IMG/VR virus record: IMGVR_UViG_3300042374_000388
Location: 1-25,419 of that record
DNA: 25,419 bases
Source: a virus
Direction: 5' to 3' (one strand)
Under the pieces are notes generated by a model. It searched no databases and was not told the DNA's origin. It saw only the letters and a list, made by a program, of their open reading frames with translations. Numbering within the stretch: position 1 is the stretch's first letter; each line of letters starts with the position of its first letter. Below, one piece after another: positions 6,090 to 13,543 of this stretch. The position numbers and the translations under genes are program-made.

Positions 6090-7205
6090 ATGGCTGACGA
6101 TTTCGCTGATGTTTCGCCGGATGTCTCTTCTAGTCCTGCACCCGAGGCACCTTCTTCCCCGGCACCAAGCCAATCTCAATCCGCTCCCCAGCAGTCGCAG
6201 CCCTCTTACCAATCGGCACCCCAATCCCAGCAGCAAGTGGGGTATTGGGATCGGTTCAAGACCCTGCCCGAGTTCCAAGGGCAAGATGACCGAGCTATCG
6301 CCGCCCGCCTCTATCAGGCCATGGAGCGTGAGAAGGTAGCCTCTAAGGCACTTGCTCAGTACCAGCAGGTCCTCCCTTACGCCCAAGAGTTTCTTTCCAA
6401 CCGCCGTGAGTTTGAGGCTTGGAAGCAGTCCCAAGCTCAGGCCCAGCGGGCTCCCGCAGCACCCCAGCCCGAAAAGGCCAAGTGGTGGAACCCTCCCGAA
6501 GTCCGAGAGGGCTACAAGCGGTATCTCACCAAAGACGAGGACGGTCGTGATGTCATTGACCCCAGCGCGCCGCTGGACGCCCGCCATGCCCTTATCGAAT
6601 ACCAGCAGTACAAAGCCGACTTTGCCCGCAAGTTCCTAGAGAACCCGGAGCAGGCCCTCGGCCCCATGGTCCAAGACCTTGCAGCCAAGCAGGCTCAGGA
6701 AATCTTCCAGCAGACCATGGAGCAGAAGGACAACGAGAGCTTTGTCTCCGCTGTGGAAGAAGAAAACAAAGATTGGCTCTTCGATAAAGAAACTGGCAAT
6801 GTCACACCGGAGGGTCTGCTCGTACATAAATATATTGAGCAGGCAAGAGACAAGGGCATCAACGGTCCCCAAGCCCGTTGGGAATATGCCGTCGCTATGA
6901 CCGAGAGGGACATGCTTGCTCAACAGTTCGATCAGCAGCAGCAGTATCAGGGTCGGGTTCAGCAGTCGGCACAGCAGTTCATGGCGCAGCAGGCTCAGGC
7001 CCCAAGGCCACCAGCCCCGCAACCGCCAGCACAGCCCCGGCAGCCGGATGTGGCCCAGCAGAACATGCAGTACCTGAGGCGAGAGGCCTCAAGAAACCCA
7101 AGCCGTTCAGCGGGAACAGCAAACAACGACATTCGGGCACCAAAGCCCAAGATGACCTTTGAACAAATGCTAAGGGACGACGCTAGTTCCCGAGGCTTCA
7201 TTTGA
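6090..7205 (+). CDS. Putative scaffolding protein
   Basis: A 371-residue protein placed directly before the major capsid gene. Residues 1-50 are Ser/Pro/Gln-rich and disordered; 52-280 are charged and helical (WDRFKTLPEFQGQDD, many Glu/Lys/Gln); 280-340 are again Gln/Pro/Ala-rich; the end (MTFEQMLRDDASSRGFI) is a short helix of the sort that can bind coat protein. This composition and position fit scaffolding proteins of tailed phages, which organise capsid subunits and leave before DNA filling. GGAGG at about 6081-6085 gives a good ribosome binding site. No sequence motif is diagnostic, so the call rests on position and composition. Confidence 0.7.
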   Translation: MADDFADVSPDVSSSPAPEAPSSPAPSQSQSAPQQSQPSYQSAPQSQQQVGYWDRFKTLPEFQGQDDRAIAARLYQAMEREKVASKALAQYQQVLPYAQEFLSNRREFEAWKQSQAQAQRAPAAPQPEKAKWWNPPEVREGYKRYLTKDEDGRDVIDPSAPLDARHALIEYQQYKADFARKFLENPEQALGPMVQDLAAKQAQEIFQQTMEQKDNESFVSAVEEENKDWLFDKETGNVTPEGLLVHKYIEQARDKGINGPQARWEYAVAMTERDMLAQQFDQQQQYQGRVQQSAQQFMAQQAQAPRPPAPQPPAQPRQPDVAQQNMQYLRREASRNPSRSAGTANNDIRAPKPKMTFEQMLRDDASSRGFI

Positions 7206-7218
7206 AAGGATAGCTTAG

Positions 7219-8352
7219 ATGGCAAGCTCGACTGACTGGGCCCGTAGCATTGGCACGACCATTACCAATTACCTGCGTGAGGAAGAGCTAAACACCTTCC
7301 GCAAGTTTAAGGTATTCGCGGCTCTGGAAGGTTCTGGCAATGTCATCATGAATCAGGGAGGCCTTGGCCTCAACTGGCAGGTTCGTTATCGGAACCAGCC
7401 TGTGACGGGAAACAATGGCGAGACTCCCCGAGTATTTGCCCGTCAGAACCTGTGGGTCGATGCCAATCTCCCTTACCGTGGCTATCAGGTAACAGATTCG
7501 ATCTACAAGCGCGAGATGCTTGAGAACCGTGGCCAGCAGGCCCTGATTAATGTTGCAGGCAAGATGGCTAGTCGGCTTCAGGAGTCGATGGAGCAGCATC
7601 TCGCCAAGGAAGTCTGGATCGACGGCAATCTCGCCGGTAACGAGCTTCGATTCCACGGCCTTGAGAGCTTCTGTGCCGTTGATGGCACTGTTAATGTCGT
7701 TGACGGCACCAAGCGTGTTGCCAGCCCCGATGACCCGTTTGGCTGGCCTGCGGATGTCTACGCTGGCATCAACACTGGCCTTGGTGCTGTGGCTGGTTCG
7801 CAGCTTCAGGGATCGTGGCCGAACGGCGTGGCCGATCCTGAGTACGACTTCTATAGTCCTATCGTAGTAAACTATACAAGTCGCTACTTCAAGGGTAAGG
7901 ACGAGTCGGGCACTGATAGCTACACATGGAAGGATCAGTGCGTTCAGGCTGTCCGCGAGGGCATTCAGCAGGCCAAACGCAATGACACCAAGGCTAGCCA
8001 GATCGACATGGTTATCTTGGATCGGAAGCTGTACATCGACTACATGAACAAGTTGGACAGCAAGGAACGCATCCTTGCCAACAACAACGAGGGTCTTCGT
8101 AGCTACGGCTTTAAGGACGTATTCCAGCAGGACGGTGTGGATATTTCGACTGAATACGCAGTGCCAACCGGCTGCGGATACGGCTTGTCCATTGCCAACA
8201 TGGAACTCCGCTGCATGGAGGGTTCCCTGATGACCGCCGAAGGCCCCTTCTACAACGAAGATACCCAGGCTTATCGGTATGTCGTGTCCGTATTAGCCAA
8301 CCTTAAGTTTGTTAGCCCACGCAACTTCTTCAAGTTGCAGGCCATCGCCTGA
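7219..8352 (+). CDS. Major capsid protein
   Basis: A 377-residue protein with the general look of an HK97-fold coat protein: no signal peptide, mixed alpha/beta, N-terminal helices (ITNYLREEELNTFRKF), then glycine-rich beta segments (MNQGGLGLNWQVRYRN), long middle region, and an ending LKFVSPRNFFKLQAIA typical of the conserved beta strand near the coat C-terminus. It lies after a scaffold-like gene and before a decoration-like gene, as expected. AAGGA precedes the ATG. Codons use C- and G-ending forms strongly, as in highly expressed genes. I identify it from overall pattern and order, not from a catalytic motif. Confidence 0.8.
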   Translation: MASSTDWARSIGTTITNYLREEELNTFRKFKVFAALEGSGNVIMNQGGLGLNWQVRYRNQPVTGNNGETPRVFARQNLWVDANLPYRGYQVTDSIYKREMLENRGQQALINVAGKMASRLQESMEQHLAKEVWIDGNLAGNELRFHGLESFCAVDGTVNVVDGTKRVASPDDPFGWPADVYAGINTGLGAVAGSQLQGSWPNGVADPEYDFYSPIVVNYTSRYFKGKDESGTDSYTWKDQCVQAVREGIQQAKRNDTKASQIDMVILDRKLYIDYMNKLDSKERILANNNEGLRSYGFKDVFQQDGVDISTEYAVPTGCGYGLSIANMELRCMEGSLMTAEGPFYNEDTQAYRYVVSVLANLKFVSPRNFFKLQAIA

Positions 8353-8382
8353 TCCCAAGACCCATAAGGAAAGCACAGACCC

Positions 8383-9048
8383 ATGAGTATTCACAATTCT
8401 GATCCTTGGTTCGGTCGTGGCCAGACCGCACTCGCTGGTCCGGGGCGGTACGCTGGCTACGAAAGTTCCTCTGCTGCGGCTGACCCCCGCAACGGTACGT
8501 CTTACCTCGGCTCGGTGAAGGTGTTCTCGGACGTTGATCCCCGTACTACCAACACGGGCATCGTTCTGAGCAACCGGCTTGTCACCTGTGTCGCGGTTCG
8601 CAACACTTCGGGGGCGGCTCTGCTGCCGGGAACGGTCGCTAAATTTAAGAAGTCGGCCATCCTCACTGAGGTAGACGGTGCGGCGACTGCTATTGCAAAT
8701 GCCCCGATTGGGGTTGTGGACGAGTATCTTCCGGCCTCGGGTGTTGCCAATGGTGACATCTTCTGGCTGGTGACCTCGGGTCCGACTGCCATCATGACCT
8801 CGGCCACCTTTGCTCCCGGTGCGCTGGTGGGTATCGGTGCTGGTGGTACTGCGGCTGTCGGTGCGGCTGGCACTTCGATTGGTGTAGCTATCTCGGCTGT
8901 TGTCTTGGGCAAGGTTCGGACGCTCACCAATGTGGCGGCTGATGGTGGTTCCCTCGCTCCGGTGTCGGCTGGTGGTGAAGAGCCTCCCGTCGAGCCGGAC
9001 CCCGCCCCTGCTGCTGATCCGGTATCCAAGTCCACCAAGTCGAAGTAG
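8383..9048 (+). CDS. Putative head decoration protein
   Basis: A 221-residue Gly/Ala/Thr/Val-rich beta protein. Segments such as CVAVRNTSGAALLPGTVAKF, IGVVDEYLPASGVANGDIFW and GTSIGVAISAVVLGKVR follow the pattern of DUF2190-like phage capsid decoration proteins. The last 30 residues are a Pro/Glu then Lys/Ser tail (EEPPVEPDPAPAADPVSKS), probably flexible and exposed on the head. AAGGA lies at 8366-8370, rather far from the ATG. Position straight after the coat gene supports the call. It could also be a head-fibre base or another minor head protein. Confidence 0.6.
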   Translation: MSIHNSDPWFGRGQTALAGPGRYAGYESSSAAADPRNGTSYLGSVKVFSDVDPRTTNTGIVLSNRLVTCVAVRNTSGAALLPGTVAKFKKSAILTEVDGAATAIANAPIGVVDEYLPASGVANGDIFWLVTSGPTAIMTSATFAPGALVGIGAGGTAAVGAAGTSIGVAISAVVLGKVRTLTNVAADGGSLAPVSAGGEEPPVEPDPAPAADPVSKSTKSK

Positions 9049-9063
9049 TTCACTTTCAGCATT

Positions 9064-9106
9064 GGTCTGGCGGGATGGTGGCAAGAAGCTGCTGTCCCGC
9101 CAGACC
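9064..9106 (+). other. Strong intergenic hairpin
   Basis: GGTCTGGCGGGA (9064-9075) and TCCCGCCAGACC (9095-9106) are a perfect 12-base-pair inverted repeat with a 19-base loop. It fills the gap between the decoration gene and the CHG-motif gene. No T run follows, so it is not a typical intrinsic terminator; it may slow RNA polymerase, protect the 3' end of the capsid mRNA, or mark a cleavage site. Confidence 0.7.
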
Positions 9107-9125
9107 TATATCCTTAAGGGAATCC

Positions 9126-9470
9126 ATGTACAAGAACATCCTGATTGCTTCTGCGGTAGTTTTTGCGGGTCTTGTTGGCGTTGCCCTTGCTGGCTCTGCC
9201 CCTGACGTAGCTGACGTTGCTTCAAGCTCCTGCCACGGCAGTGCTGAGGCTCAGGCTGAGTCGAGTGGTTGCCATGGATCGTCTGCCAGCAAGTCTGCCA
9301 GCCGGTCTGTGTCGCGTCGTTCGACCCGGCGGCTGGAAGCCCGTGCTGCCCGCTCTGAGGCCCGTGCGGCTGCACTGGATTGCCGTGCGGAAGCCATTGA
9401 GGCCCGTGCGGAAGCCAAGGCTGAGGTAAGGTCGGCCAAGGCTGCAAAGTCATCCTGTCACGGTGGGTGA
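9126..9470 (+). CDS. Secreted Ala/Arg-rich protein with three CHG motifs
   Basis: A 114-residue protein from ATG 9126, with AAGGGAA just upstream; an in-frame GTG at 9075 lies inside the hairpin and is rejected. Residues 1-23 form a signal peptide (MYKNILIASAVVFAGLVGVALAG). SSSCHGSA, SSGCHGSS and SSCHGG place C-H-G motifs at residues 36-38, 49-51 and 111-113, with one more Cys at 86. Between them, residues 60-105 are a charged helix built of EAR-like repeats (LEARAARSEARAA), likely a coiled coil. The CHG groups could bind metal or haem-like ligands or form disulfides outside the cytoplasm. Small Ser/Cys/His/Gly secreted proteins of this style are known to me from planctomycetes. Function unknown. 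Confidence 0.7.
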   Translation: MYKNILIASAVVFAGLVGVALAGSAPDVADVASSSCHGSAEAQAESSGCHGSSASKSASRSVSRRSTRRLEARAARSEARAAALDCRAEAIEARAEAKAEVRSAKAAKSSCHGG

Positions 9471-9493
9471 CACTGGAGGTCCGAGTCATTGCG

Positions 9494-9531
9494 ACAAGAG
9501 CCGTGGGTCACCCCTGCGGCTCTTGTTTTTT
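9494..9531 (+). terminator. Rho-independent terminator
   Basis: ACAAGAGCCG (9494-9503) pairs with CGGCTCTTGT (9517-9526) over 10 base pairs, and the loop can add a GGG/CCC extension. Six Ts (9526-9531) follow at once. This is a classic intrinsic terminator, ending the capsid transcription unit after the CHG-motif gene. The ribosome binding site GGAGG of the next gene starts directly after the T run, leaving no room for a promoter between them. Confidence 0.9.
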
Positions 9532-9545
9532 GGAGGCGCACTTAA

Positions 9546-9881
9546 ATGCTTGAGTTGATTATCAAGAACATGGACAAGGTTTTGATTGTTACTGGTGCGG
9601 TCGTTGTTTTGTTTTGGCCCAAGATTAAGGCAGCAATCGCCGCCGCAGGAACGGCACCAGCACCCAGCCCTTCCTGTTCATCGTGCCCTTGCTGTGCCCC
9701 TCCCAAGCCAGAGGAGCCCGTTTCCAACTGGGTCAACCGACAGCTTGAGGTCAGGGAATACTGCGAGCGGCGAGGTCTTGTCGATGCCGTCAAGGCTTGT
9801 GATGTGGTCATTACCGAGATGATTTCTGGCGAGCCTTCTCATGGCCACGCCGACAAGGTGGCATCCAAGAAGGGATGTTGA
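9546..9881 (+). CDS. Membrane-anchored Cys-rich protein
   Basis: A 111-residue protein. Residues about 11-34 form a transmembrane anchor (KVLIVTGAVVVLFW), followed by an Ala/Pro linker and a cysteine cluster CSSCPCC (C44, C47, C49, C50), then a helical domain (VNRQLEVREYCERRGLVDAV) with C73 and C85, and a C-terminal Cys at 111. GGAGG at 9532-9536 is a good ribosome binding site. The next gene begins one base after its stop. The Cys cluster may bind metal or make disulfides. No family recognised; role probably at the cell envelope. Confidence 0.65.
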   Translation: MLELIIKNMDKVLIVTGAVVVLFWPKIKAAIAAAGTAPAPSPSCSSCPCCAPPKPEEPVSNWVNRQLEVREYCERRGLVDAVKACDVVITEMISGEPSHGHADKVASKKGC

Positions 9882-9882
9882 A

Positions 9883-10353
9883 ATGGGCAGTGGCGATCTT
9901 TTCCGAGTGGCAATAGTTGTCGGTGGCCTGCTTCTGTACTTCCAGAGCCAGAAACCCCCAGACAACCCCAAGCCGGACGAGCCAAAGCCAGTCCCGGTTG
10001 AGCCGGTGCCGCCATACACAGGCCCGTATCAGTCGCTGCACCAGTCCTCTCGTCCAATGACCGTAGAGGACAGGGATGCTTTGTCTGGTGGGTTTAAGGC
10101 CGGGTACGACATGGCAATGGCTGACAGCAAGGGTCTGATTAAGCCAACGAACGTAGCTCAGGACTTCGTGGTTGGCCTGCTCCAGTTTGACTACAACGGC
10201 ATCTACAAGCCCTCTGCAAAGTATCCATCGGTGGTGACGGAGGTTTCCAAGATCATGGAGGAGGTCTTGGGGACTGATGTCAAAGACATGAGCCCGACCG
10301 AGCGAGATAAGTTCATTCAGTCTCTCCTTGAAATGAGTAAGGCGGTGAAGTGA
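9883..10353 (+). CDS. Membrane-anchored protein with proline linker
   Basis: A 156-residue protein from ATG 9883, with AGGGA about ten bases before; an ATG at 9841 in frame lies inside the preceding gene and is less likely. Residues 5-20 (DLFRVAIVVGGLLLYF) are a membrane segment, 23-47 a Pro/Lys/Glu linker (KPDEPKPVPVEPVPP), and the rest a helical domain with SGGFKAGYDMAMADS. A like phrase (SSGFEGAIYDP) appears near the start of the peptidase gene that follows, which overlaps by TGATG. It might hold the peptidase near the membrane (inference). Confidence 0.65.
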   Translation: MGSGDLFRVAIVVGGLLLYFQSQKPPDNPKPDEPKPVPVEPVPPYTGPYQSLHQSSRPMTVEDRDALSGGFKAGYDMAMADSKGLIKPTNVAQDFVVGLLQFDYNGIYKPSAKYPSVVTEVSKIMEEVLGTDVKDMSPTERDKFIQSLLEMSKAVK

Positions 10354-11411
10354 TGGCCAGACTCAAGACCCTCCAAGAGCGGATTGCTAACAACGAGCTT
10401 CCTCCCCCGGCTGTGTTCAAGTCGGCAGAGGAGTGTGCGTCTGCCTACTCCAGCGGCTTTGAGGGTGCCATCTATGACCCCGATGGTGCCGAAGCGGTGG
10501 AGTCCCAGCAGTTCGGCAAGGGCGAGGACATGCTCAGGGACTTTGGCCTAGAGGACGGTGGCAAGGGCAAGCTCTCGCTTATCTACCCTGTCGTGTGGGA
10601 TGTGGCCGGTCGAGATGACTTCTTCCACGGCTCCAAGTCACAGCCCTGTGGAGACTGTGTTTCCCGCTCGCAGACTCATGCCGCCATGGGCTCTCTTGCT
10701 GTGGCTGCCAAGAACGGCCAAGGAACGTGGCCTGATGTACCTGATGAGGTCTACAAGTACGGCATGGTGTTCCATCCGAGCCCGGTCTATTGGAATAGAG
10801 ATCACGGTGGGGACGGGTGGAGCTGCTCAGAGGCAGTGGCACGATCCAAGGACAGCATTGGCCTTGTTGTCTGTGCCAAGTACCCGGGCCCACTGGACTT
10901 TGACCTGACCGTCTACAACGAAAACGTGGCTCACAAGTGGGGCAGCAAGCGTCCCCCGGATGACATCCGCAAGCAGTTGAACGAGCATTGCACCTTGAGC
11001 TACAGCCGGATCAGCAAGTTTGAGCAGATCAGGGATGCCATAGCCAGCGGGTATGCCGTGACCACCTGTGGCAGCCAAGGCTTTGATTCTGTCCGTGATG
11101 CCAATGGTGTTGCTCGCAGGAAGGGGTCATGGAGTCACGCGATGGCTTATGTGGCCTGCGATGACACCGAGTGGGCCCACAAGAACTACGGCGAGCCTCT
11201 CATTTGCGTCCTCAATTCTTGGGGAGAATCTTGGATCAGCGGGAGTAGGGTTGTTCAAGGTAACTCTGCTATCCCCCAAATCCCCAAGGGTTCATTCTGG
11301 GCCAAGTGGTCTGATGTGTCTGGCCGTGATTGCTATGCGGTCAGTGCTGTCAACGGGTTCCCTGCGATGAAGCTCCCAAGCTGGGGAGAGGCTCTTGGGG
11401 GGTTGATCTAG
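10353..11411 (+). CDS. Papain-like cysteine peptidase (C1 family)
   Basis: A 352-residue protein with a clear C1 peptidase triad. QPCGDCVSRSQ holds the nucleophile C102, SWSHAMAYVA the base H262, and VLNSWGESW the Asn N288. The oxyanion Gln (Q97) is one residue nearer the Cys than in papain. About 70 residues precede the peptidase core. There is no signal peptide. The start ATG 10353 overlaps the previous stop (TGATG); the GTG at 10350 is less likely. The cysteine peptidase is flanked on both sides by membrane-bound or secreted proteins rather than capsid genes, which suggests action on the host envelope or on these partners, although head maturation cannot be excluded. Such enzymes are not the usual tailed-phage prohead proteases. 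Confidence 0.85.
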   Translation: MARLKTLQERIANNELPPPAVFKSAEECASAYSSGFEGAIYDPDGAEAVESQQFGKGEDMLRDFGLEDGGKGKLSLIYPVVWDVAGRDDFFHGSKSQPCGDCVSRSQTHAAMGSLAVAAKNGQGTWPDVPDEVYKYGMVFHPSPVYWNRDHGGDGWSCSEAVARSKDSIGLVVCAKYPGPLDFDLTVYNENVAHKWGSKRPPDDIRKQLNEHCTLSYSRISKFEQIRDAIASGYAVTTCGSQGFDSVRDANGVARRKGSWSHAMAYVACDDTEWAHKNYGEPLICVLNSWGESWISGSRVVQGNSAIPQIPKGSFWAKWSDVSGRDCYAVSAVNGFPAMKLPSWGEALGGLI

Positions 11412-11412
11412 G

Positions 11413-12066
11413 ATGCGGCACCTCCTGCTTGCCCTGCTGTTGCTGGCTCTTCCCCGGGCTGCCTTCGGGCTTCCGGTTGGGGAGCTTCGTCGGCTTGCGG
11501 CTTACGAGGCATACCTTGTTGCCACGGCTGTGCCACCCACGCCGTGCAAGCCGGATGGGCCATCCCGCCCGGGGGTCTGTCCTGAGTGCGATGGTTCTGG
11601 CAAGGTCGGAGATGGAACTGTTTTCATGGAATGTGGTCGCTGTGGTGGGACTGGCAAGGTCAGTTCTAGTGCCCCCAGCTTCGGTGCCACCCCTCAGGTG
11701 ATTGCCCCGCCGGTCATAGTGCCGTCTATGCCAACGCCGGTCCCCGGGCCTCAGGCCATTCGTAGCCCAATGCCGGTTCCTCAGGTTATTCGCAGTCCCG
11801 GCCCTCAGTGGAATGTCGAGGGGAAAAACAACTACTCAACATTTGAGTTGGCTGACCACCTTCGCCGGGTGCATGGAGTGAGCGTGGACGGCCAGACGCG
11901 GGAGCAGCTAGAAGCGATGCACGACAACCTGCACAACTCCGAGGTCAGGTCTGCTCCGGTCATCCGGCCACCTGCGCCGACAATTCGTTCATGCCCCAAC
12001 GGGCAGTGCCCAACCTCTGGGCAGTCCTACCAAAGTTCACCAAGACGGGGGATTTTCCGCAGATGA
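11413..12066 (+). CDS. Secreted proline-rich protein with DnaJ-type zinc motifs
   Basis: A 217-residue protein. Residues 1-19 are a signal peptide (MRHLLLALLLLALPRAAFG). CPECDGSGK (C56, C59) and CGRCGGTGK (C74, C77) form two CxxCxGxG motifs as in the DnaJ zinc finger, but with no J domain. Residues 95-140 are a Pro-rich repeat region with PQVIAPP, PQAIRSP and PQVIRSP units. Residues about 142-175 look folded (YSTFELADHLRRVHGVS, HDNLHNSE), and the end has CPNGQCP, a motif I know from many planctomycete proteins. It may act as an exported chaperone-like or redox-linked partner in this cassette; function not known. Confidence 0.65.
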   Translation: MRHLLLALLLLALPRAAFGLPVGELRRLAAYEAYLVATAVPPTPCKPDGPSRPGVCPECDGSGKVGDGTVFMECGRCGGTGKVSSSAPSFGATPQVIAPPVIVPSMPTPVPGPQAIRSPMPVPQVIRSPGPQWNVEGKNNYSTFELADHLRRVHGVSVDGQTREQLEAMHDNLHNSEVRSAPVIRPPAPTIRSCPNGQCPTSGQSYQSSPRRGIFRR

Positions 12067-12425
12067 CAGAAGTCGCCCCGCCCCCCGCCTCTTCCGACAC
12101 GCTGGCCCGCTACATCGAAAAGTTTGGCCTACCCACGGCTATACTCTGCGTAGTCTGCTACATGGGCTACTCCGAGGTAATCAAGCCCATCACGCTGAAG
12201 TATGTCGAGCTTGTGGAGGAAGTTAAGAACTCCAACAAGACCCTCTCGGAAGTTACAAACGAGTTGCGGATCAACATCAAGGCTATTGCAGAGGCCAATG
12301 GCGGTAAGCTGGACCGCATGGAAGACCGGCTCAAAGAGATTGATAGCTGCGTCAAAAGGCTTGAGAGGCTGCTGCCGCAGGGCGAGCGGGCCAGTATCAG
12401 GCCCATTGATCCCGGGGGTGGCTGA
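12063..12425 (+). CDS. Membrane protein with coiled coil, holin-like candidate
   Basis: A 120-residue protein from ATG 12063, overlapping the previous stop by ATGA. Residues about 22-40 (FGLPTAILCVVCYMGY) make one transmembrane segment, followed by a long amphipathic helix (residues 45-105, with heptad-like VELVEEVKNSNKTLSEVTNEL and LDRMEDRLKEIDSCVKRLERLL). This layout, N-terminal membrane segment and coiled coil, is seen in some holin-like or BhlA-type proteins and in inner-membrane spanin parts. No definite family match can be claimed. The next gene overlaps its stop and is also a membrane peptide. Confidence 0.65.
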   Translation: MTEVAPPPASSDTLARYIEKFGLPTAILCVVCYMGYSEVIKPITLKYVELVEEVKNSNKTLSEVTNELRINIKAIAEANGGKLDRMEDRLKEIDSCVKRLERLLPQGERASIRPIDPGGG

Positions 12426-12520
12426 TGGTCGGCAGAATCTACCGCACAAAGCATCTTGTACTTGTCGTTGCCTTCGCCCTCGGAATCGCAATGGCAGTCA
12501 TCGTTGAATCATGGATTTAG
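12425..12520 (+). CDS. Tiny membrane protein (31 residues)
   Basis: The frame starts at an ATG that overlaps the previous stop (TGATG, 12423-12427) and codes for 31 residues: a basic N-terminus MVGRIYRTKH, then a hydrophobic helix LVLVVAFALGIAMAVIV and a short end ESWI. A single transmembrane segment with its N-terminus inside is expected. Perfect stop/start coupling to a membrane coiled-coil protein suggests they work together, possibly as a holin/antiholin-like pair (inference). Confidence 0.55.
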   Translation: MVGRIYRTKHLVLVVAFALGIAMAVIVESWI

Positions 12521-12530
12521 GAGGGCACGA

Positions 12531-12872
12531 ATGAGCAGGCTTTTGAGGGCCCTTCGCGGAGCCTCTTCCGGCGGTCAGATGGCCCGGGAGGACCTTGAGG
12601 ACTTTATTTTCAGGACTACCGGACAGAGATCGAACCTGTCCGACAGCCTAGGGGCAGACCCGCTTGGTGACCCTGCATCCGACTACCTCCAAGGCCCCAG
12701 CATGGCCAGCATTCTTATTAAGAACGCAAAGGCAATGACCCTCAGGAATCAGATTGAGGAAGCCCAGCTTGCCGGTGCTGACCCTGAGGTTGCAGCCAAA
12801 AGGCGAGCCCAGAACGACATTGAAATGGCCATGGGGCCAATGATCGCATCCATTAAGCAGCTAGACCGATGA
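12531..12872 (+). CDS. Small helical protein before terminase genes
   Basis: A 113-residue protein with a GGAGG ribosome binding site at 12520-12524 that picks the ATG at 12531. It begins MSRLLRALRGASSGGQ, is polar in the middle, and ends in a helical, Ala-rich stretch (EVAAKRRAQNDIEMAMGPMIAS). Its stop overlaps the next start by ATGA. Position suggests a DNA-packaging or head-completion role, but no motif supports a specific one. Confidence 0.6.
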   Translation: MSRLLRALRGASSGGQMAREDLEDFIFRTTGQRSNLSDSLGADPLGDPASDYLQGPSMASILIKNAKAMTLRNQIEEAQLAGADPEVAAKRRAQNDIEMAMGPMIASIKQLDR

Positions 12873-13543
12873 GCGAAGCACCAAAGCCGCCGGATCAGAC
12901 AAGGCAGTGCGACAACTGCAAGCAGGTGAAGCCGCTTACCACGAAGCACTTCCCTCGGGTTGTCGGGACTCAGCACAACTATCAGTGGGTGTGCCGCCCC
13001 TGCAAGGTCAAGCTCAAGCAGCAGGCACAGATGGAGCGGATGGAAAGGAACGCCATCGGCACCTACCTCTCTCGGACTGTCTCTGGCGGGACTAACATCC
13101 CCCACACGGCAGAGCTTCTGGAAGGAATCATGCACTACTTTGGTGGTGCCAATGGATTTGCCAGCTTGGTGATGAAGCAATACTTTGAGTCCCCACCCGG
13201 CAGCCGGATGCGTAATTCCCTGCTGGAGATGGTTGTCCGGCTGGCCTCCAAGAACACCGAGCAGGGTGGGGCAAAGAAGCCCATCGACCTCTACTCAGAA
13301 GAAGAGCTAGAGGCAGAGATCGACCAGCGGCTCAGACAGGCTGTCCTGACCTACGGAAATGTGAGGCACATAGATGTCCAAGAAGAAAACAAGCCAGATT
13401 CCACCAACGCCGCTGCCAACGGTCCAGAGCATTTCGAGCTTCCAGCGGGACGAGTTGAAGAGCTTGCAGAGCGAGCTATCGGAGAGGCGAATAGAAGCCT
13501 TGAGGCTATACAAGCCAACCGCGAGGCAGAGGGAGTTTCATGA
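12869..13543 (+). CDS. Zinc-motif protein, possible small terminase subunit
   Basis: A 224-residue protein. Its N-terminus has CDNCKQVKPLTTKHFPR and VCRPC, that is C14, C17, C42 and C45, a treble-clef-like zinc site as seen near HNH or endonuclease VII-type proteins. Residues 50-150 are helical with EKKPIDLYSEEELE-like acidic stretch (actual KKPIDLYSEEELEAEI), and the C-terminus is a charged helix (RVEELAERAIGEANRSLEA). It lies directly before, and overlaps by 170 bases, the large terminase, the classical site of the small subunit that recognises phage DNA. The fold is not the usual small-terminase HTH, so the call is tentative. Confidence 0.5.
   Translation: MSEAPKPPDQTRQCDNCKQVKPLTTKHFPRVVGTQHNYQWVCRPCKVKLKQQAQMERMERNAIGTYLSRTVSGGTNIPHTAELLEGIMHYFGGANGFASLVMKQYFESPPGSRMRNSLLEMVVRLASKNTEQGGAKKPIDLYSEEELEAEIDQRLRQAVLTYGNVRHIDVQEENKPDSTNAAANGPEHFELPAGRVEELAERAIGEANRSLEAIQANREAEGVS

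Noticed and set aside
8293-9084. 263-codon minus-strand open frame opposite the decoration gene
   Set aside because: Ser/Arg/Thr-rich shadow of a gene with strong third-base preference; the plus frame is clearly the protein-like one.
9075-9125. GTG start at 9075 for the CHG-motif protein
   Set aside because: It would put 17 extra residues before a clear signal peptide and lies inside the 12-base-pair hairpin; ATG 9126 has a ribosome binding site.
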